Positions 23,932 to 34,100 are shown, numbered from the stretch's first letter. The stretch: 64,000 bases of DNA from Magnetococcus sp. PR-3 (GCF_036689865.1 NZ_JBAHUQ010000012.1:62001-126000), one strand, 5' to 3'. Notes: generated by a model from the sequence alone, not told the origin. Translations and numbers: made by a program.

Positions 23932-24357
23932 CTAGAACGGGATCTCACGGCTGTTGGCGAAATGATCCTGGTAGGCGGTGATCACCACCTCCACCAGTGC
24001 CAGAACCTCCTCCTTGCTGTATTCCGCCAAGGGGCGCTGCATGCCAATGCTGGCCACATACTCCCCCAATGGCTGAAGCGCTGCCGTCATGGCTGCTTTT
24101 TCAAGTTCGGTGGCATCCACCATGTCCGTTCCTCCTCGAATCATCCCCCTGGAGACCAAGCGCACCCGCCCGGCCAGATAAACCAGAACTCGGCCCCGGT
24201 TTCGTTTCATCAGGGGTTTGAAGATCTGTCTTTCTTTGAGCGGCAGCTGTTTGAATGGCACCCTTTGTCCCTTTATCCCAGGAGGCAACACGAAGAAGCC
24301 TCGCCCTGGCTCATGCCACTGGCTTGGGCATCGGGTCCATACGATTGGGCCGTTCAC
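23932..24357 (-). CDS. DUF6511-like phage protein (start uncertain)
   Basis: The supported core is the last 63 residues (MVDATELEKAAMTAALQPLG, then EYSKEEVLALVEVVITAYQ), a DUF6511-type helical domain. The ATG at 24123 has a strong ribosome site (GGAGGAACGGAC). The frame is also open and protein-like upstream (LPLKERQIFKPLMKRNRGR, VLVYLAGRVRLVSRG), and a GTG at 24357 follows the helicase stop by one base. I give the longer form (141 aa). The short form is 23932..24123, and an ATG at 24399 inside the helicase gene is less likely. Function unknown. Confidence 0.6.
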   Translation of the reverse strand: MNGPIVWTRCPSQWHEPGRGFFVLPPGIKGQRVPFKQLPLKERQIFKPLMKRNRGRVLVYLAGRVRLVSRGMIRGGTDMVDATELEKAAMTAALQPLGEYVASIGMQRPLAEYSKEEVLALVEVVITAYQDHFANSREIPF

Positions 24358-24358
24358 C

Positions 24359-26041
24359 TCACGCCACCTGCTGAATGTCGTGTTGATGATCCGCTTCAAA
24401 AATCAGGCGGCGAATCATCGCCTTATTGAATCGAAAGCTGAGCAGTGCTGAAGCCTGATACCGGGTCAGCCCCATATCATGGCGATAGGCCACCGGCAGG
24501 TATTGAAGCTGCTTTTCCGTAGGCGGTTGTTTCAGCCAGGAACGGCTTTTGTGGGCCGACTCATCAGTCTCATTCTCATTGAGCCAATCATCCGCTGTGG
24601 CCAGACAGATGGAACGTTCACCAACGGCCAGCAAACGGGTCGCTTGGCCCTTGGCTCCCCCTACTCCATGCCAACGGCCATTGAGGAAGAAGATCCCGCT
24701 CCAGGCGTTAAAGCCGTTGGCCATCATGGCGGCATCATCGCCAAACAGATCCACCCAGCGGAAACTAGAGCGTTTGAGCAGATCCACTTCGGACATGATG
24801 AAATCCATGACGGGCTCATCACCGGAATCAGAGCTTGGTTCCCAGAAGTAACCACACAGAGGACACTCCCTTACCCCAAGCGGAACAAGGGCCTCGCACT
24901 CTGGACATTCCTTGGTTGGCGCTTCCCCTTCTGAGGTCTGGTCGTCCAGATTGACATCCTGCTCCAAAGAGCCATGCAGCATGGATGAGGTCCCAAAATC
25001 CAACACGATACAGTCGGTTTTCACCACCCCTGGGTATTCATTGGGATCGACGATGCGTAAGCCCCGCCCCACCATCTGGATCATGGTGGACTTGTAGGAG
25101 CTGGGACGTAGCAGCACCACACAGGAGGTGGGTGGATAGTCCCACCCTTCCGTGAGTACGGCCACGTTCACCACCACCTGGGCACCCCCGTTTTCAAATC
25201 GATCCAGTGTCTCTTTGCGCTCATCATGGGAGAGCTTGCCGTGGATCATCACCGTATCCACACCGGCATCCTGAAAAGCCTCAGTCACATTGCGGGCATG
25301 ATCCACCGTGGAACAGAACACCACCGTTTTTCGGCTGCCAGCTTTTTCCTCCCAGTGATCCACCACTGCCTCAGTGATGGCAGAGCGATTCATAATGCGA
25401 TCCACCTCCCCCATATCGAAGTCGTCTACAGTTTTGCGAACATCCTGCAACGCTTCCTGTGCACCCACATCGATGACGAAGGTGCGTGGTGGCACCAGAT
25501 GACCCGACTGGATCAACTCCCCCAGCCGTACCTGATCCGCCACATTGGAGAAGATAGGGCGAAGGCCACGGCGATCCCCCCGGTTGGGGGTGGCGGTTAC
25601 CCCGTAGATATGGCAATCGGGATTATCATCCAGCGCCGCATCGATGATGCATCGATAGCTGCTGGCTGCTGCATGATGGGCCTCATCAATCACCAATAGA
25701 TCCAGCTTGGGCATCCTTTCCAAATTGGAGGGGCGCGCCAGGGTGGGCACCATGGCGAAGGTGGCATCCCCCCGCCATGATTTCTCCCTGGCATCCATCA
25801 CTGAAGTAGAGAGCTCCGGATTGATGCGCTCAAACTTCATACGGTTCTGGCTGGTAAGTTCATCCCGATGGGCCAGCACACAGGCCTTGCCAGGGGTCTC
25901 CTTGAGGAGGTTTCCCACCACAGCAGAGAGCATCACCGTCTTCCCTGCTCCGGTGGGTGCCACCCCCAAGGTATTACCGTGTTCGTGGAGGGCCGTTACC
26001 GACCGCTCCACGAACTGTTTCTGTCTGGGTCGCAAGATCAT
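24359..26041 (-). CDS. Superfamily 2 DEAD/DEAH helicase with zinc ribbon
   Basis: This 560-aa protein has all the core motifs: APTGAGKT (Walker A), LLVIDEAHHA (DEAH box), GVTATPNR (motif III), VVFCSTVDHARN, LTEGWDYPPTSCVVLLRP and QMVGRGLR (motif VI). Two C-x-x-C pairs (CPECEALVPLGVRECPLCGY) follow at about residues 378-398. The ribosome site GAGGAGGTGAAGC precedes the ATG. It belongs to the replication or recombination operon with the ssDNA-binding and Sak4-like proteins, and probably unwinds or remodels DNA during phage replication. Confidence 0.92.
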   Translation of the reverse strand: MILRPRQKQFVERSVTALHEHGNTLGVAPTGAGKTVMLSAVVGNLLKETPGKACVLAHRDELTSQNRMKFERINPELSTSVMDAREKSWRGDATFAMVPTLARPSNLERMPKLDLLVIDEAHHAAASSYRCIIDAALDDNPDCHIYGVTATPNRGDRRGLRPIFSNVADQVRLGELIQSGHLVPPRTFVIDVGAQEALQDVRKTVDDFDMGEVDRIMNRSAITEAVVDHWEEKAGSRKTVVFCSTVDHARNVTEAFQDAGVDTVMIHGKLSHDERKETLDRFENGGAQVVVNVAVLTEGWDYPPTSCVVLLRPSSYKSTMIQMVGRGLRIVDPNEYPGVVKTDCIVLDFGTSSMLHGSLEQDVNLDDQTSEGEAPTKECPECEALVPLGVRECPLCGYFWEPSSDSGDEPVMDFIMSEVDLLKRSSFRWVDLFGDDAAMMANGFNAWSGIFFLNGRWHGVGGAKGQATRLLAVGERSICLATADDWLNENETDESAHKSRSWLKQPPTEKQLQYLPVAYRHDMGLTRYQASALLSFRFNKAMIRRLIFEADHQHDIQQVA

Positions 26042-26052
26042 GCTTCACCTCC

Positions 26053-26709
26053 TCACTGCGCCCAACTGGGGGTTTGAGGGGGTACCGCTTCTTGTTGCTG
26101 AGGTTGTGCAGACTGTTGGGGTTGGGGTTGGGGTTGCTGCTGTTGCTGATTGGCCTGCTGCCATCCCTGGTTAGGCGGGGGAGCCGCTGGCGCAGGAGTG
26201 CTTCCACCGGCAAACCCCTGGTACTCCTTATGATCCGGCGTCACGGCAAGACGAATTTCATTCTTGTCGTCATAACCCCCCGTTCCTTTCTTTTCATCCA
26301 CCTTGGCCAGGAAAACCAATCCATTCAGATCAGCCAGCCCGTTGAGTCGACGTGCCTGTTGGGCTGCAGGGGAGTTATCCTTGTCTTTCAGACCTCGTGA
26401 TGAATTCAAAATGGCACGAATGAAAGAACGCCCCATATTGCCCCAATCAGGTCCCTTCTCACTGTGTAACCCAATCAAACTCCAGATCTTGCGCTTGGCA
26501 TACGGGCCTTCAAGAACAACAAATTCACAATCCAAGTAGATTGCGCCGGTATCTGGGTTACGCTTCGCATACCCGCCGGTCCATCCTCGGTTAGGATCAT
26601 CAAATCCACCCGGCCTGATGGTCATACGGACCGGTACAACCGTTCCTTTGGGTATAAGATCAAAGCTTTGGGCGTCTGCATCGTTGAAGTCGTTCCAGTT
26701 GCCATTCAT
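26053..26709 (-). CDS. Putative phage ssDNA-binding protein (DUF669-like)
   Basis: This 218-aa protein starts at ATG 26709 after AAGGAGCATGAC. The folded part (AIYLDCEFVVLEGPYAKRK, GNMGRSFIRAILNSSRG, NEIRLAVTPDHKEYQ) is a type often found beside Sak4 or RecT genes. The C-terminal 55 residues are low complexity, Pro/Gln-rich, ending PPQTPSWAQ. A long disordered tail is common in ssDNA-binding proteins, but the acidic tip of classical SSB is absent. The ssDNA-binding role is inferred from context and layout. Confidence 0.65.
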   Translation of the reverse strand: MNGNWNDFNDADAQSFDLIPKGTVVPVRMTIRPGGFDDPNRGWTGGYAKRNPDTGAIYLDCEFVVLEGPYAKRKIWSLIGLHSEKGPDWGNMGRSFIRAILNSSRGLKDKDNSPAAQQARRLNGLADLNGLVFLAKVDEKKGTGGYDDKNEIRLAVTPDHKEYQGFAGGSTPAPAAPPPNQGWQQANQQQQQPQPQPQQSAQPQQQEAVPPQTPSWAQ

Positions 26710-26710
26710 G

Positions 26711-27586
26711 TCATGCTCCTTGATTGTTGTTCTGTTCGGTGGTGGTGGCTTCAGGGGGACTGAAACGCATGCGTTCGGATGCAGAAATACCGGGCTGATG
26801 GATTTTCTCCATGAGGCGTCCCAGATGGGGCTCTTCAACTACAGTGAGTCGTCCACTACGATCCTTGGCGGGATAGCTCCAGGGATTAATGGTGTGGCAG
26901 ACGAAGGCACGGTAGGCATCACCCTCTTCCGGTTTGATCTCCGCCATGGTGATCACCTGATCGACGATACCGGGAAGCTCCAGCCCGGTTTTGGAACCTT
27001 CGATCTGAGGCGCGAAGAAGACCCGGTTAAAGTCGTCATGCTTCTCATCGAGGATGCCTACGAACCAGACGTTCTTGCCTCGGGTGTGCTGTAGGTGGGT
27101 GATCCAAGCGATCATCTCCTGACCGTGCAGTCCATAAGCGCCACGCAGATCGGGCTTGCCGGTTTTATCGGAGAAGGCCTGAGGTTGGCCCTTGCACCAC
27201 TGAAAGCAGAGCCGCCCAGCTACGGTGATGCTGTCAACAAAGAGGGTCCTGTATTTGGCCAGTACGCTGGGGTCGCCATACTTTTGCAAAACCGCATCGT
27301 AGTGGGCTTGGCTGTAGGCTTGGTCCTCACGCAGGGCAGGATTTGGGCCGCCGATGAAGACGGCAAAGTCACGGCACTCCTCCCAGGTGCGGGGGCGGAT
27401 GGTATCCCCCTGCCACCCTTCAACGGCCAGATCCCCCGCCTCCAGATCAAAAAACAGGGTGGATGGGGCATCCAGAGTCCAGAGTAGAGAAGTCTTACCG
27501 ATACCGGACTTGCCGAAGATGCAGCCAGTAGATCCCCGCTGTTCTGTCATGCGCTGATCGGCGCTGATAATGGGAAGGCCACTCAT
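26711..27586 (-). CDS. Sak4-like RecA-fold ATPase (phage recombinase)
   Basis: This 291-aa protein is an AAA_24-type ATPase: Walker A FGKSGIGKTSLLWTL (about residues 24-38), Walker B RTLFVDSITVAG, and a later region with GKNVWFVGILDEK. Sak4 proteins are single-strand annealing recombinases that work with a phage SSB. Here a probable SSB gene follows 1 base away and a RecB-like nuclease lies in the same operon, so the set looks complete. The start overlaps the excisionase-like gene (ATGA). Confidence 0.78.
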   Translation of the reverse strand: MSGLPIISADQRMTEQRGSTGCIFGKSGIGKTSLLWTLDAPSTLFFDLEAGDLAVEGWQGDTIRPRTWEECRDFAVFIGGPNPALREDQAYSQAHYDAVLQKYGDPSVLAKYRTLFVDSITVAGRLCFQWCKGQPQAFSDKTGKPDLRGAYGLHGQEMIAWITHLQHTRGKNVWFVGILDEKHDDFNRVFFAPQIEGSKTGLELPGIVDQVITMAEIKPEEGDAYRAFVCHTINPWSYPAKDRSGRLTVVEEPHLGRLMEKIHQPGISASERMRFSPPEATTTEQNNNQGA

Positions 27587-27804
27587 TGCATGCCTCCCAT
27601 GCCCATGGAGGATTGCATGGACTGGCTGGGATTACGGGTGTGGGCTAATTCGTATTGCTCCACATCCTCCAAACGGTAAACCACACGGCCACCGATTTTG
27701 ATGTAGGAAGGCCCCTCATTGAGGTGCCGCCACCGTTCAAGGGTGCGATGGGATATGCCCCACCGCCGGGAAAGCTCGATTTGATTCAAATGTCTGATGG
27801 TCAT
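27583..27804 (-). CDS. Excisionase/MerR-type helix-turn-helix regulator
   Basis: This 73-aa protein starts at ATG 27804, with GGAG about 6 bases upstream. It has an AlpA/MerR-like winged helix: LSRRWGISHRTLERWRHLNEG, then SYIKIGGRVVYRLEDVEQYE. The tail is Met/Ser/Gly-rich. It is the first gene of the replication operon, so it may control that operon, or act as a directionality factor for the distant serine recombinase. Confidence 0.78.
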   Translation of the reverse strand: MTIRHLNQIELSRRWGISHRTLERWRHLNEGPSYIKIGGRVVYRLEDVEQYELAHTRNPSQSMQSSMGMGGMQ

Positions 27805-27976
27805 CTCTATCTCCATCGCTGTGTGTTTTGCTGATGGGTGTAGGATAGAAGGGTCACGGGGAGGAAATGGGGGCCCTCAAAGGGAGGAGATCAGGGAGGA
27901 ATTATGTTGACGAACGGATTGCAGATTTTTTAATACTGCAAGCCTCTACATTGATAAGAAGTGCGAGGAGATGGTT

Positions 27977-28522
27977 ATGGAGGATGAATGTGTGGAACCG
28001 AAAACAGAGTCCGATGACCAGATAGCGTGTGCGAAAACGCCTGCCCCCTGTTGTCCCGTCTGTGGGGGAGAAGGGCCGGAGGTTCCACAGGTTACGCCGC
28101 GATTTACCCTCAAATCCTCTTTCCGGAAGGATGTGCTGGAGCACGGCCACTACCACTTTTGTGAAACTCCCACGTGTGATGTGGTCTATTTTTCCTGTGA
28201 CGGTAAACAACAATTTACCACGGCGCAGTTGATTAACCGCGTGACGGTCAAGGATGAGGATCCCAAAACGCCCCTCTGTTACTGCTATCGAATCTTAAAA
28301 CAACATGCCCTGAAGCAGCTTGAGAAACAGGGAAACACTGATGTGGTGGCCATGATTAAGGCCCGTATGCAGGAGCGTCCCTCCCAGTGCTTAAAGTTCA
28401 ATCCCCGTGGCCGCTGTTGCACGGGGGATATCGAACAGTGGTTACAGAAACAGGGGGTGGAGCTTGCAGAAAAAAACGAAGGGGACGACCGCTGTTGCAG
28501 CAAGTCGGATGATGCGTCCTAG
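27977..28522 (+). CDS. CopZ-type 2Fe-2S protein with N-terminal zinc domain
   Basis: This 181-aa protein starts at ATG 27977, with GAGGAG 6 bases upstream. The N-terminal part matches the CopZ zinc domain: CCPVCGGEGPEV, then HYHFCETPTCDVVYFSCDG. The C-terminal part matches the BFD-like 2Fe-2S domain: LCYCYRILKQHALKQ and NPRGRCCTGDIEQW. No classical MxCxxC metal-chaperone domain follows, unlike archaeal CopZ. It probably handles iron-sulfur or copper redox chemistry. It is a lone plus-strand gene between the replication operon and unknown genes, apparently cargo. Confidence 0.78.
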   Translation: MEDECVEPKTESDDQIACAKTPAPCCPVCGGEGPEVPQVTPRFTLKSSFRKDVLEHGHYHFCETPTCDVVYFSCDGKQQFTTAQLINRVTVKDEDPKTPLCYCYRILKQHALKQLEKQGNTDVVAMIKARMQERPSQCLKFNPRGRCCTGDIEQWLQKQGVELAEKNEGDDRCCSKSDDAS

Positions 28523-28560
28523 AGTCCTGCCCAAGATACAAACTTACAATCCATTCACTA

Positions 28561-29511
28561 TCAGATTTTCAACCAACAAAGCCCTCTATCCCCATAGCCA
28601 ATGATCTCCTTCCAAGCCTCATCAGCTCCTTTAAAGGCACGGCGGATGCTGGTGGCGTTGGACTCAGCCTCTTCCAATATCTCTGACATGTGAGATCGGG
28701 GCTCCCCCCGTTCGTAGCGGCGAACAAGCGCTTCCACAATTTTACGCTGTTTAACGCCACGAAAGCTGTAGGTTCGGCCATGCACCACAACGGAGCTGAA
28801 ATCACTGCTGTAGCGGAGGGGTTCAACCTCTCGGTTTAGGGAATCCCCGCGAAGCACCCCTTCCAGAACCGGCATATCCAGTTCGATGGTTTCAGCGGTT
28901 GGATTTAGACAATCCGATAGCATCACCATGCGGTGACCACCGGGGAAGATCGGCATGGGTTTGGGCAGGTCAAAGGCGCTGGTGAGAATGAGGCCCGGGG
29001 GCTTGCCGGCCCGGTCCCTCAATCGGTTAATGATCTGTTCCAGGAGCTCCCCTCTGGATGTTCCCCTGGACAAGAAGATGGAGGCCTTTCGCTTGCCAAA
29101 ACGCGCCTCGCCGAAGTCCCACAGCACTCCTTCCAGCAGCTCAATGGGTGCTGCACGTACGTTCAACCCTTGCTGAATGCTTTCAACCAACCAGTATCGG
29201 TTGACCACATAGCTCCGCATGTCTGCTTCTTCAGCAGCCACGTATTGCCCGGAATCAACGGCTACATAGCAGTAGGCTTCCCGGTCTGCATCCCACTCCA
29301 CATCCACGGGCTCTTGGCCAAAGCTGTGGCGGTCCCTCACCACGTACTCAAGCGGCCCACGACTGAATGCTCCAGATTCCAACATGCGCTCGGCAAAGCC
29401 ATCAGGATAATCATCCCGTAGGATATACCCAGCGATAGATGGATCCTTGGCCTCGAACTTCCTGAGTGCCAGCCGCAGCAAGGGATCTTTGAACTCCCGA
29501 TAATCAGACAT
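28561..29511 (-). CDS. Unknown protein B of a coupled two-gene module
   Basis: I do not recognise this 316-aa protein. It starts at ATG 29511 (MSDYREFKDPLLRLALRKFE) and overlaps the upstream gene by 8 bases. The C-terminal 80 residues look like a winged helix (SFRGVKQRKIVEALVRRYE, then NATSIRRAFKGADEAWKEII), so DNA binding is possible. The first 200 residues are mixed, with no catalytic motif that I can name. It should be expressed with protein A (29504..30676). Confidence 0.7.
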   Translation of the reverse strand: MSDYREFKDPLLRLALRKFEAKDPSIAGYILRDDYPDGFAERMLESGAFSRGPLEYVVRDRHSFGQEPVDVEWDADREAYCYVAVDSGQYVAAEEADMRSYVVNRYWLVESIQQGLNVRAAPIELLEGVLWDFGEARFGKRKASIFLSRGTSRGELLEQIINRLRDRAGKPPGLILTSAFDLPKPMPIFPGGHRMVMLSDCLNPTAETIELDMPVLEGVLRGDSLNREVEPLRYSSDFSSVVVHGRTYSFRGVKQRKIVEALVRRYERGEPRSHMSEILEEAESNATSIRRAFKGADEAWKEIIGYGDRGLCWLKI

Positions 29512-30676
29512 CACCCAGCAGGCCCCACCGCTCCAGATACTTCTCACAGATCAGGCGCTCCTTCTCTGTGGAAGTACCGAGGCTACACCCGTTGGGCAAG
29601 GTAATCTTCACCGTGATGATTTTACCCCGTGAACGCCCCTTTTCAGGGAGGAAGCGCACCGACAGCTTAGCCTGATGGATGGAGAAGGATGCCCCATCGG
29701 CCCGGCTATCCCGCTGCCAGTTAGCCATCTCTTCATATACCGTGGCCTTGGTGCGTCGGGTCGCCTCAAAGGTGACCCGCTTACTGCCGTTGTCATCGGG
29801 CCGAAGTTGCAACAGGGTGACCTTCACCGATTCAATGTGGTCTTCCGGTTCTGTGGGGAAGTCGAATGGCTTGATCAGATTGGAAAGATCATACCGGCGC
29901 AAGGGCACCCGCTTATCGGTAAAGTCAGTCTCCAGCAGGGTCTCAGCAAAGATCCGAGCAACAGCCTCCCTACTCTCTCGCCCCTGGGTGACCACTTCGA
30001 TCACACCACTGTCTGCCTCATAGGTGAGGACCATTTCAAATACAGGCCGATGGGGTCTGGTGACCAGATCATCCCCTTCAAAGGCCAGCAGGCTATCGGG
30101 CAGCCCTTCCCGATAGACCACAACCTGTACCAGATGAACTGGCTCCCCCTTGAAGATGATGCGCTCACGGGGAAACACCTCCACCTTTACACGAGATGAA
30201 TGGAAGTGCTCACGGATCCGCTGTTCAAACTGTTGATGATGTTCAGGGGATGCGCTAACGGTAACATCAGCCGGGCCCATGAAGCCTTCCCACATCCGCC
30301 CCAAACGACGGGTATCGGCGTAGTGGACCTCCTCAGCCCGTTTGAAGGTTTCAGGCTCGTTGAGGAACAGCCAAAGTGCCCGAGCATAGCCATTGCGCAT
30401 GCCCGCCAGCGGTTCACGCTCCTGCTCCCCCACGGTGGAGAAGATGGCATCCTGCCCGGATTCGGTAGAGAGAGCATGGATACGGTCAGCGTCCAATGCC
30501 AACACGCTGCGGTCCTGAGCGTCCATCTGCTGGGCCGCTTGAATCAAGGGGGTGGCGATCTGTCGGGCGTCCGATGCCCAATCGATCTCGTGGCCAATGT
30601 GCAGACCAGCCGTAGCAAAATAAGCCTGCAAGCCATCAGGTGGTGTGTTTCGGATAAATCGTGCGATGTTAGTCAT
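29504..30676 (-). CDS. Unknown protein A of a coupled two-gene module
   Basis: This 390-aa protein is also unrecognised. It starts at ATG 30676 behind a strong ribosome site (GGAGGTATT). The first third is helical (QQMDAQDRSVLALDADRIHAL). The rest is beta-rich with many charged residues (VKVEVFPRERIIFKGEPVHL, LRRYDLSNLIKPFDF). There is no Walker, nuclease or membrane motif. An imperfect dyad lies upstream (30726-30748). The 8-base overlap with protein B suggests a complex or a joint task. Confidence 0.72.
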   Translation of the reverse strand: MTNIARFIRNTPPDGLQAYFATAGLHIGHEIDWASDARQIATPLIQAAQQMDAQDRSVLALDADRIHALSTESGQDAIFSTVGEQEREPLAGMRNGYARALWLFLNEPETFKRAEEVHYADTRRLGRMWEGFMGPADVTVSASPEHHQQFEQRIREHFHSSRVKVEVFPRERIIFKGEPVHLVQVVVYREGLPDSLLAFEGDDLVTRPHRPVFEMVLTYEADSGVIEVVTQGRESREAVARIFAETLLETDFTDKRVPLRRYDLSNLIKPFDFPTEPEDHIESVKVTLLQLRPDDNGSKRVTFEATRRTKATVYEEMANWQRDSRADGASFSIHQAKLSVRFLPEKGRSRGKIITVKITLPNGCSLGTSTEKERLICEKYLERWGLLGDV

Positions 30677-30725
30677 AATACCTCCACATGGTTTGATCCA
30701 ATGTTGAGGTTATTATCCAACAGGT

Positions 30726-30748
30726 AGTGACTCACCAGATGAGCCACT
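30726..30748. promoter_or_regulatory. Dyad upstream of the two-gene module
   Basis: AGTGACTCA and TGAGCCACT flank CCAGA and are complementary at 8 of 9 positions. It lies about 50 bases upstream of the start of protein A. This is a candidate operator. Confidence 0.4.
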
Positions 30749-30824
30749 GAGAGAAAAATTTCGTAATGATGCGTTTTTTTGAGGGGGGATGTCGACTCTT
30801 GGCAGTTTAGAAATGGGGCTTAGG

Positions 30825-31115
30825 TCACAAGATTCCCATATCCAACAACTTTTCCTGAACCACTCGGGACAGTTCATACTGCTGATGATAGCGTAGCTTT
30901 CCCGAGTTAAGCACAACCAGATCCGCCACCACTTCAGCGTGGAGGGTAAGAAACCGCTGTTCATCCTCATCACGCTCAGCTTCTGGCAGACTCTTCAACT
31001 CCTGGTAGCGCTCCTCCAACTCCTGAAGGCTATCCTCCAGCACGGTCACGATACGTTCCCGGAATCCTGCTGCTGCATCACCCGCTGCACATGGCCCGAA
31101 CTCATTACAGTCCAT
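30825..31115 (-). CDS. Small acidic helical protein, unknown
   Basis: This 96-aa protein (MDCNEFGPCAAGDAAAGFRE) is mostly charged helix, probably coiled coil (VLEDSLQELEERYQELKSL). It has two cysteines at the N-terminus. The ribosome site is weak. It lies between the GGDEF-EAL gene and the two-gene module on the same strand. I have no family for it. Confidence 0.55.
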   Translation of the reverse strand: MDCNEFGPCAAGDAAAGFRERIVTVLEDSLQELEERYQELKSLPEAERDEDEQRFLTLHAEVVADLVVLNSGKLRYHQQYELSRVVQEKLLDMGIL

Positions 31116-31176
31116 TGAAGTATACCCGTTTTATTTAGCCTGCTTGCGTAACTACCCACCCTTCAATCGTCACCAC

Positions 31177-34100
31177 TTACTCAGTTAGGCAACTATTATC
31201 ACAGGATTTAAAGTAGGCCTCAAACTCATCCGTTGGCAGTGGCTTGCTGAAGAAGTACCCCTGTATATGCCCACACTGCTTCTGTTCAAGAAACCCTAAC
31301 TGTTCTTCTGTTTCTACGCCTTCTGCAATCACAGCAAGCCGCATTGCCTTAGCCATTGAGATGATCGACTCAACAATCGCCGCATCATCGCTATCTACTG
31401 TAAGATCTCGAACGAAGGACTGATCAATCTTGAGGGAGTGTAGAGGGAATCTTTTCAGATAACTCAATGAAGAGTAACCGGTGCCAAAGTCATCAATGGA
31501 GATATAGATCCCAAGCGCCTTTAGCGCATCAATGGTCTCAATAGCTGATTCCACATCATCCATCACCACACTTTCTGTAATTTCAAGCTCAAGCAAACGC
31601 ACTGGCAGCCCTGTTCGCTCTAATGTGGCTTGGACTTTATTCAACAACTCAGGATCCTGGAACTGCTTTGCAGAAAGGTTAACAGCTACGCGAAGCTCTG
31701 TGCCTGTGGTATCCAACCATGCCTTGGTTTGAGAACAAGCTGTTTCCAAAATCCATTCACCCAGTGGGATAATCAGTCCAGTTTCTTCAGCCAACGGAAT
31801 AAAATCAACCGGTGAAACCATGCCTTTTGTCGGATGTATCCAGCGGATGAGAGCTTCCATACCCGAGATTTTATTACTGCCAACTTCAATCTTAGGCTGA
31901 TAAAAGAGGGTGAATTGCCCCAACTCAAGTGCTTTTCTCAAATCGGCTTCAAGGGAAAGGCGTAGCTCACTTTTCAGGTTCATCTCAGGGGTATAGAATC
32001 GGAGCGTTCCTCGACCCGCATCCTTAGCTTGATACATGGCCAAATCAGCATTTTTAGTCAGCGTTTCAAAGTCATTACCATCTGCGGGGAACATGGCAAT
32101 CCCAACACTTGCCCCGATAAAGACCTCATGCCCCTTAAGCTGAAATGGCTTTTGTAAAGCTTCAATAATGTGTCTTGCAACCTGACTGACCGATTCAGCA
32201 CTGCCAGGATCCGGAAGGATTACTGTAAATTCATCCCCTCCTAAACGACAGACGGTATCGCTTTTACGTAGGCAGTCAACGGTACGGCTAGACACCTCAA
32301 TTAAGAGTTCATCTCCAACGTCATGGCCGAAGGTGTCGTTGACATACTTAAAGCGGTCCAGATTAATGAAAAATATGGATAAGGAGCCGCCTATTCGTGA
32401 GGTTAATGACATTTCATGATTCAAACGATCACGAAAGAGAGCACGGTTTGGTAGGCTGGTAAGAGGGTCATAAAAAGCAAGCTTCTCAAGGTTTTCCTCT
32501 GTAGACTTTTGCCGACTGATATCTGTGAAAATTCCCATATAGTGGGAGATCTCGTCACGTCGATTCTTGATCGTATTGATGGTCAACCATTTGGGAAAAA
32601 CCTCACCATTTTTCCGCCTATCCCAAATCTCACCTTCCCAGCGACCAGTCTGACGAATCTTGGCCCACATGGCATTATAGAACGATTTGTCATGCCTACC
32701 TGACTGGGTGACGTTGGGATTTTTTCCAATAACCTCACTTGCCGAATAACCCGTAACCTGCTCATAAGCAGGGTTCACATCAACGATTTGACCTTTATGG
32801 TCGGTAATCAAAATGGCTTCACTGGCATTTTCGATCACAAGTTTGGAGAGAATCAGCTTTTCTTCAGTACTCCGAAAATCTGTAACATCCTGTACAGTAC
32901 CCCGCATATAAATGGGTGTGCCTTCCTGGTTTCTCAGTACATGTCCTATTTCCCGAACAATACGTTCATTTCCATCAGGCTGAACAACCCTGTGTTCAAT
33001 TTCATACTCAATACCAGCATCCTCCAAGGATGCTGCAACAGCGTTTTGGACCAACTGTCGGTCATCTGGGTGAATGGATTCCACAAAGGCTTCATAGGTC
33101 GCCGCAAAAGCTTGTGGAGATTGACCAAAGATGCGGTAGATTTCATCTGACCAAGCCAGCGTGCCATTCTCGATATCCCAGTCCCAGTTACCGATATGGG
33201 CAATAGCCTGGGCTTTATCAAAACTCTCTTTACTCCTTTTGAGATTGATCTCCGTTTGATGGCGTTGCTCAATCTCTGCTTTGAGTTCTAACTCAGTTTG
33301 ATGACGTTGATTAATCTCTGCTTTCAGCCTGCGGTTCCAATAGATGATGAAACCGATGATCAAGCCCCCGATGGTAATGGCATAGCCAACGATGGTGTAA
33401 TCAACCTGCTGTGAAAAGTCGACGCGGATCCATTTATTGAAGATCTGGTCCTGCTCTTCCTGAGTGATGCTATCCAATGCCTTTTGAAGAATAGGTACCA
33501 GTTCAGGCCAGTCACTGCGGACAGCCATGGAGAGTTCAAACCGGAATGGCGTTTGCCCAGAGATCTTCAAATTAGTTAGACCGGACTCACGCATCACTTG
33601 GCTTACCACGGCAAGGTTGCCGATAAAACCGAACACCTGACCACTGGAGACCAACTCCAGGCCCTCTTTCACATTGGCCGAGGGATGGAGTGCAAGCTTG
33701 GGAAAATTCTGGACTAACAGCTCATGGGAGGCATAACTCTCGACCACAGAAACCGTATGGTTATGTTTTATAAGATCTTGGATACCATCAACAAATGACT
33801 GATCTTCCAAAGTCACAATAACCATGGGAAAGGTGAGGTAGGGCTTGGTAAAGTTGGCGTATGTTTCACGCTGGAATGTTCTTACAACACAGGAGAAAAT
33901 ATCCAAATCACGGTTTTCAACGGCTTTGATCATTTCAGGCCATTTACGCTGTTTGTCGATCTGAAATTGAATCCCCAACTTTTTTTCAACCAGACGCATA
34001 TATTCGGCGGCCATACCCCGATAGTTTGCCTGAGGGTCGACAAACTCAAAGGGAGCCCAGTCGGTGTCCACTGCCATTCTGAATTCTGGGTGGTCTTGCA

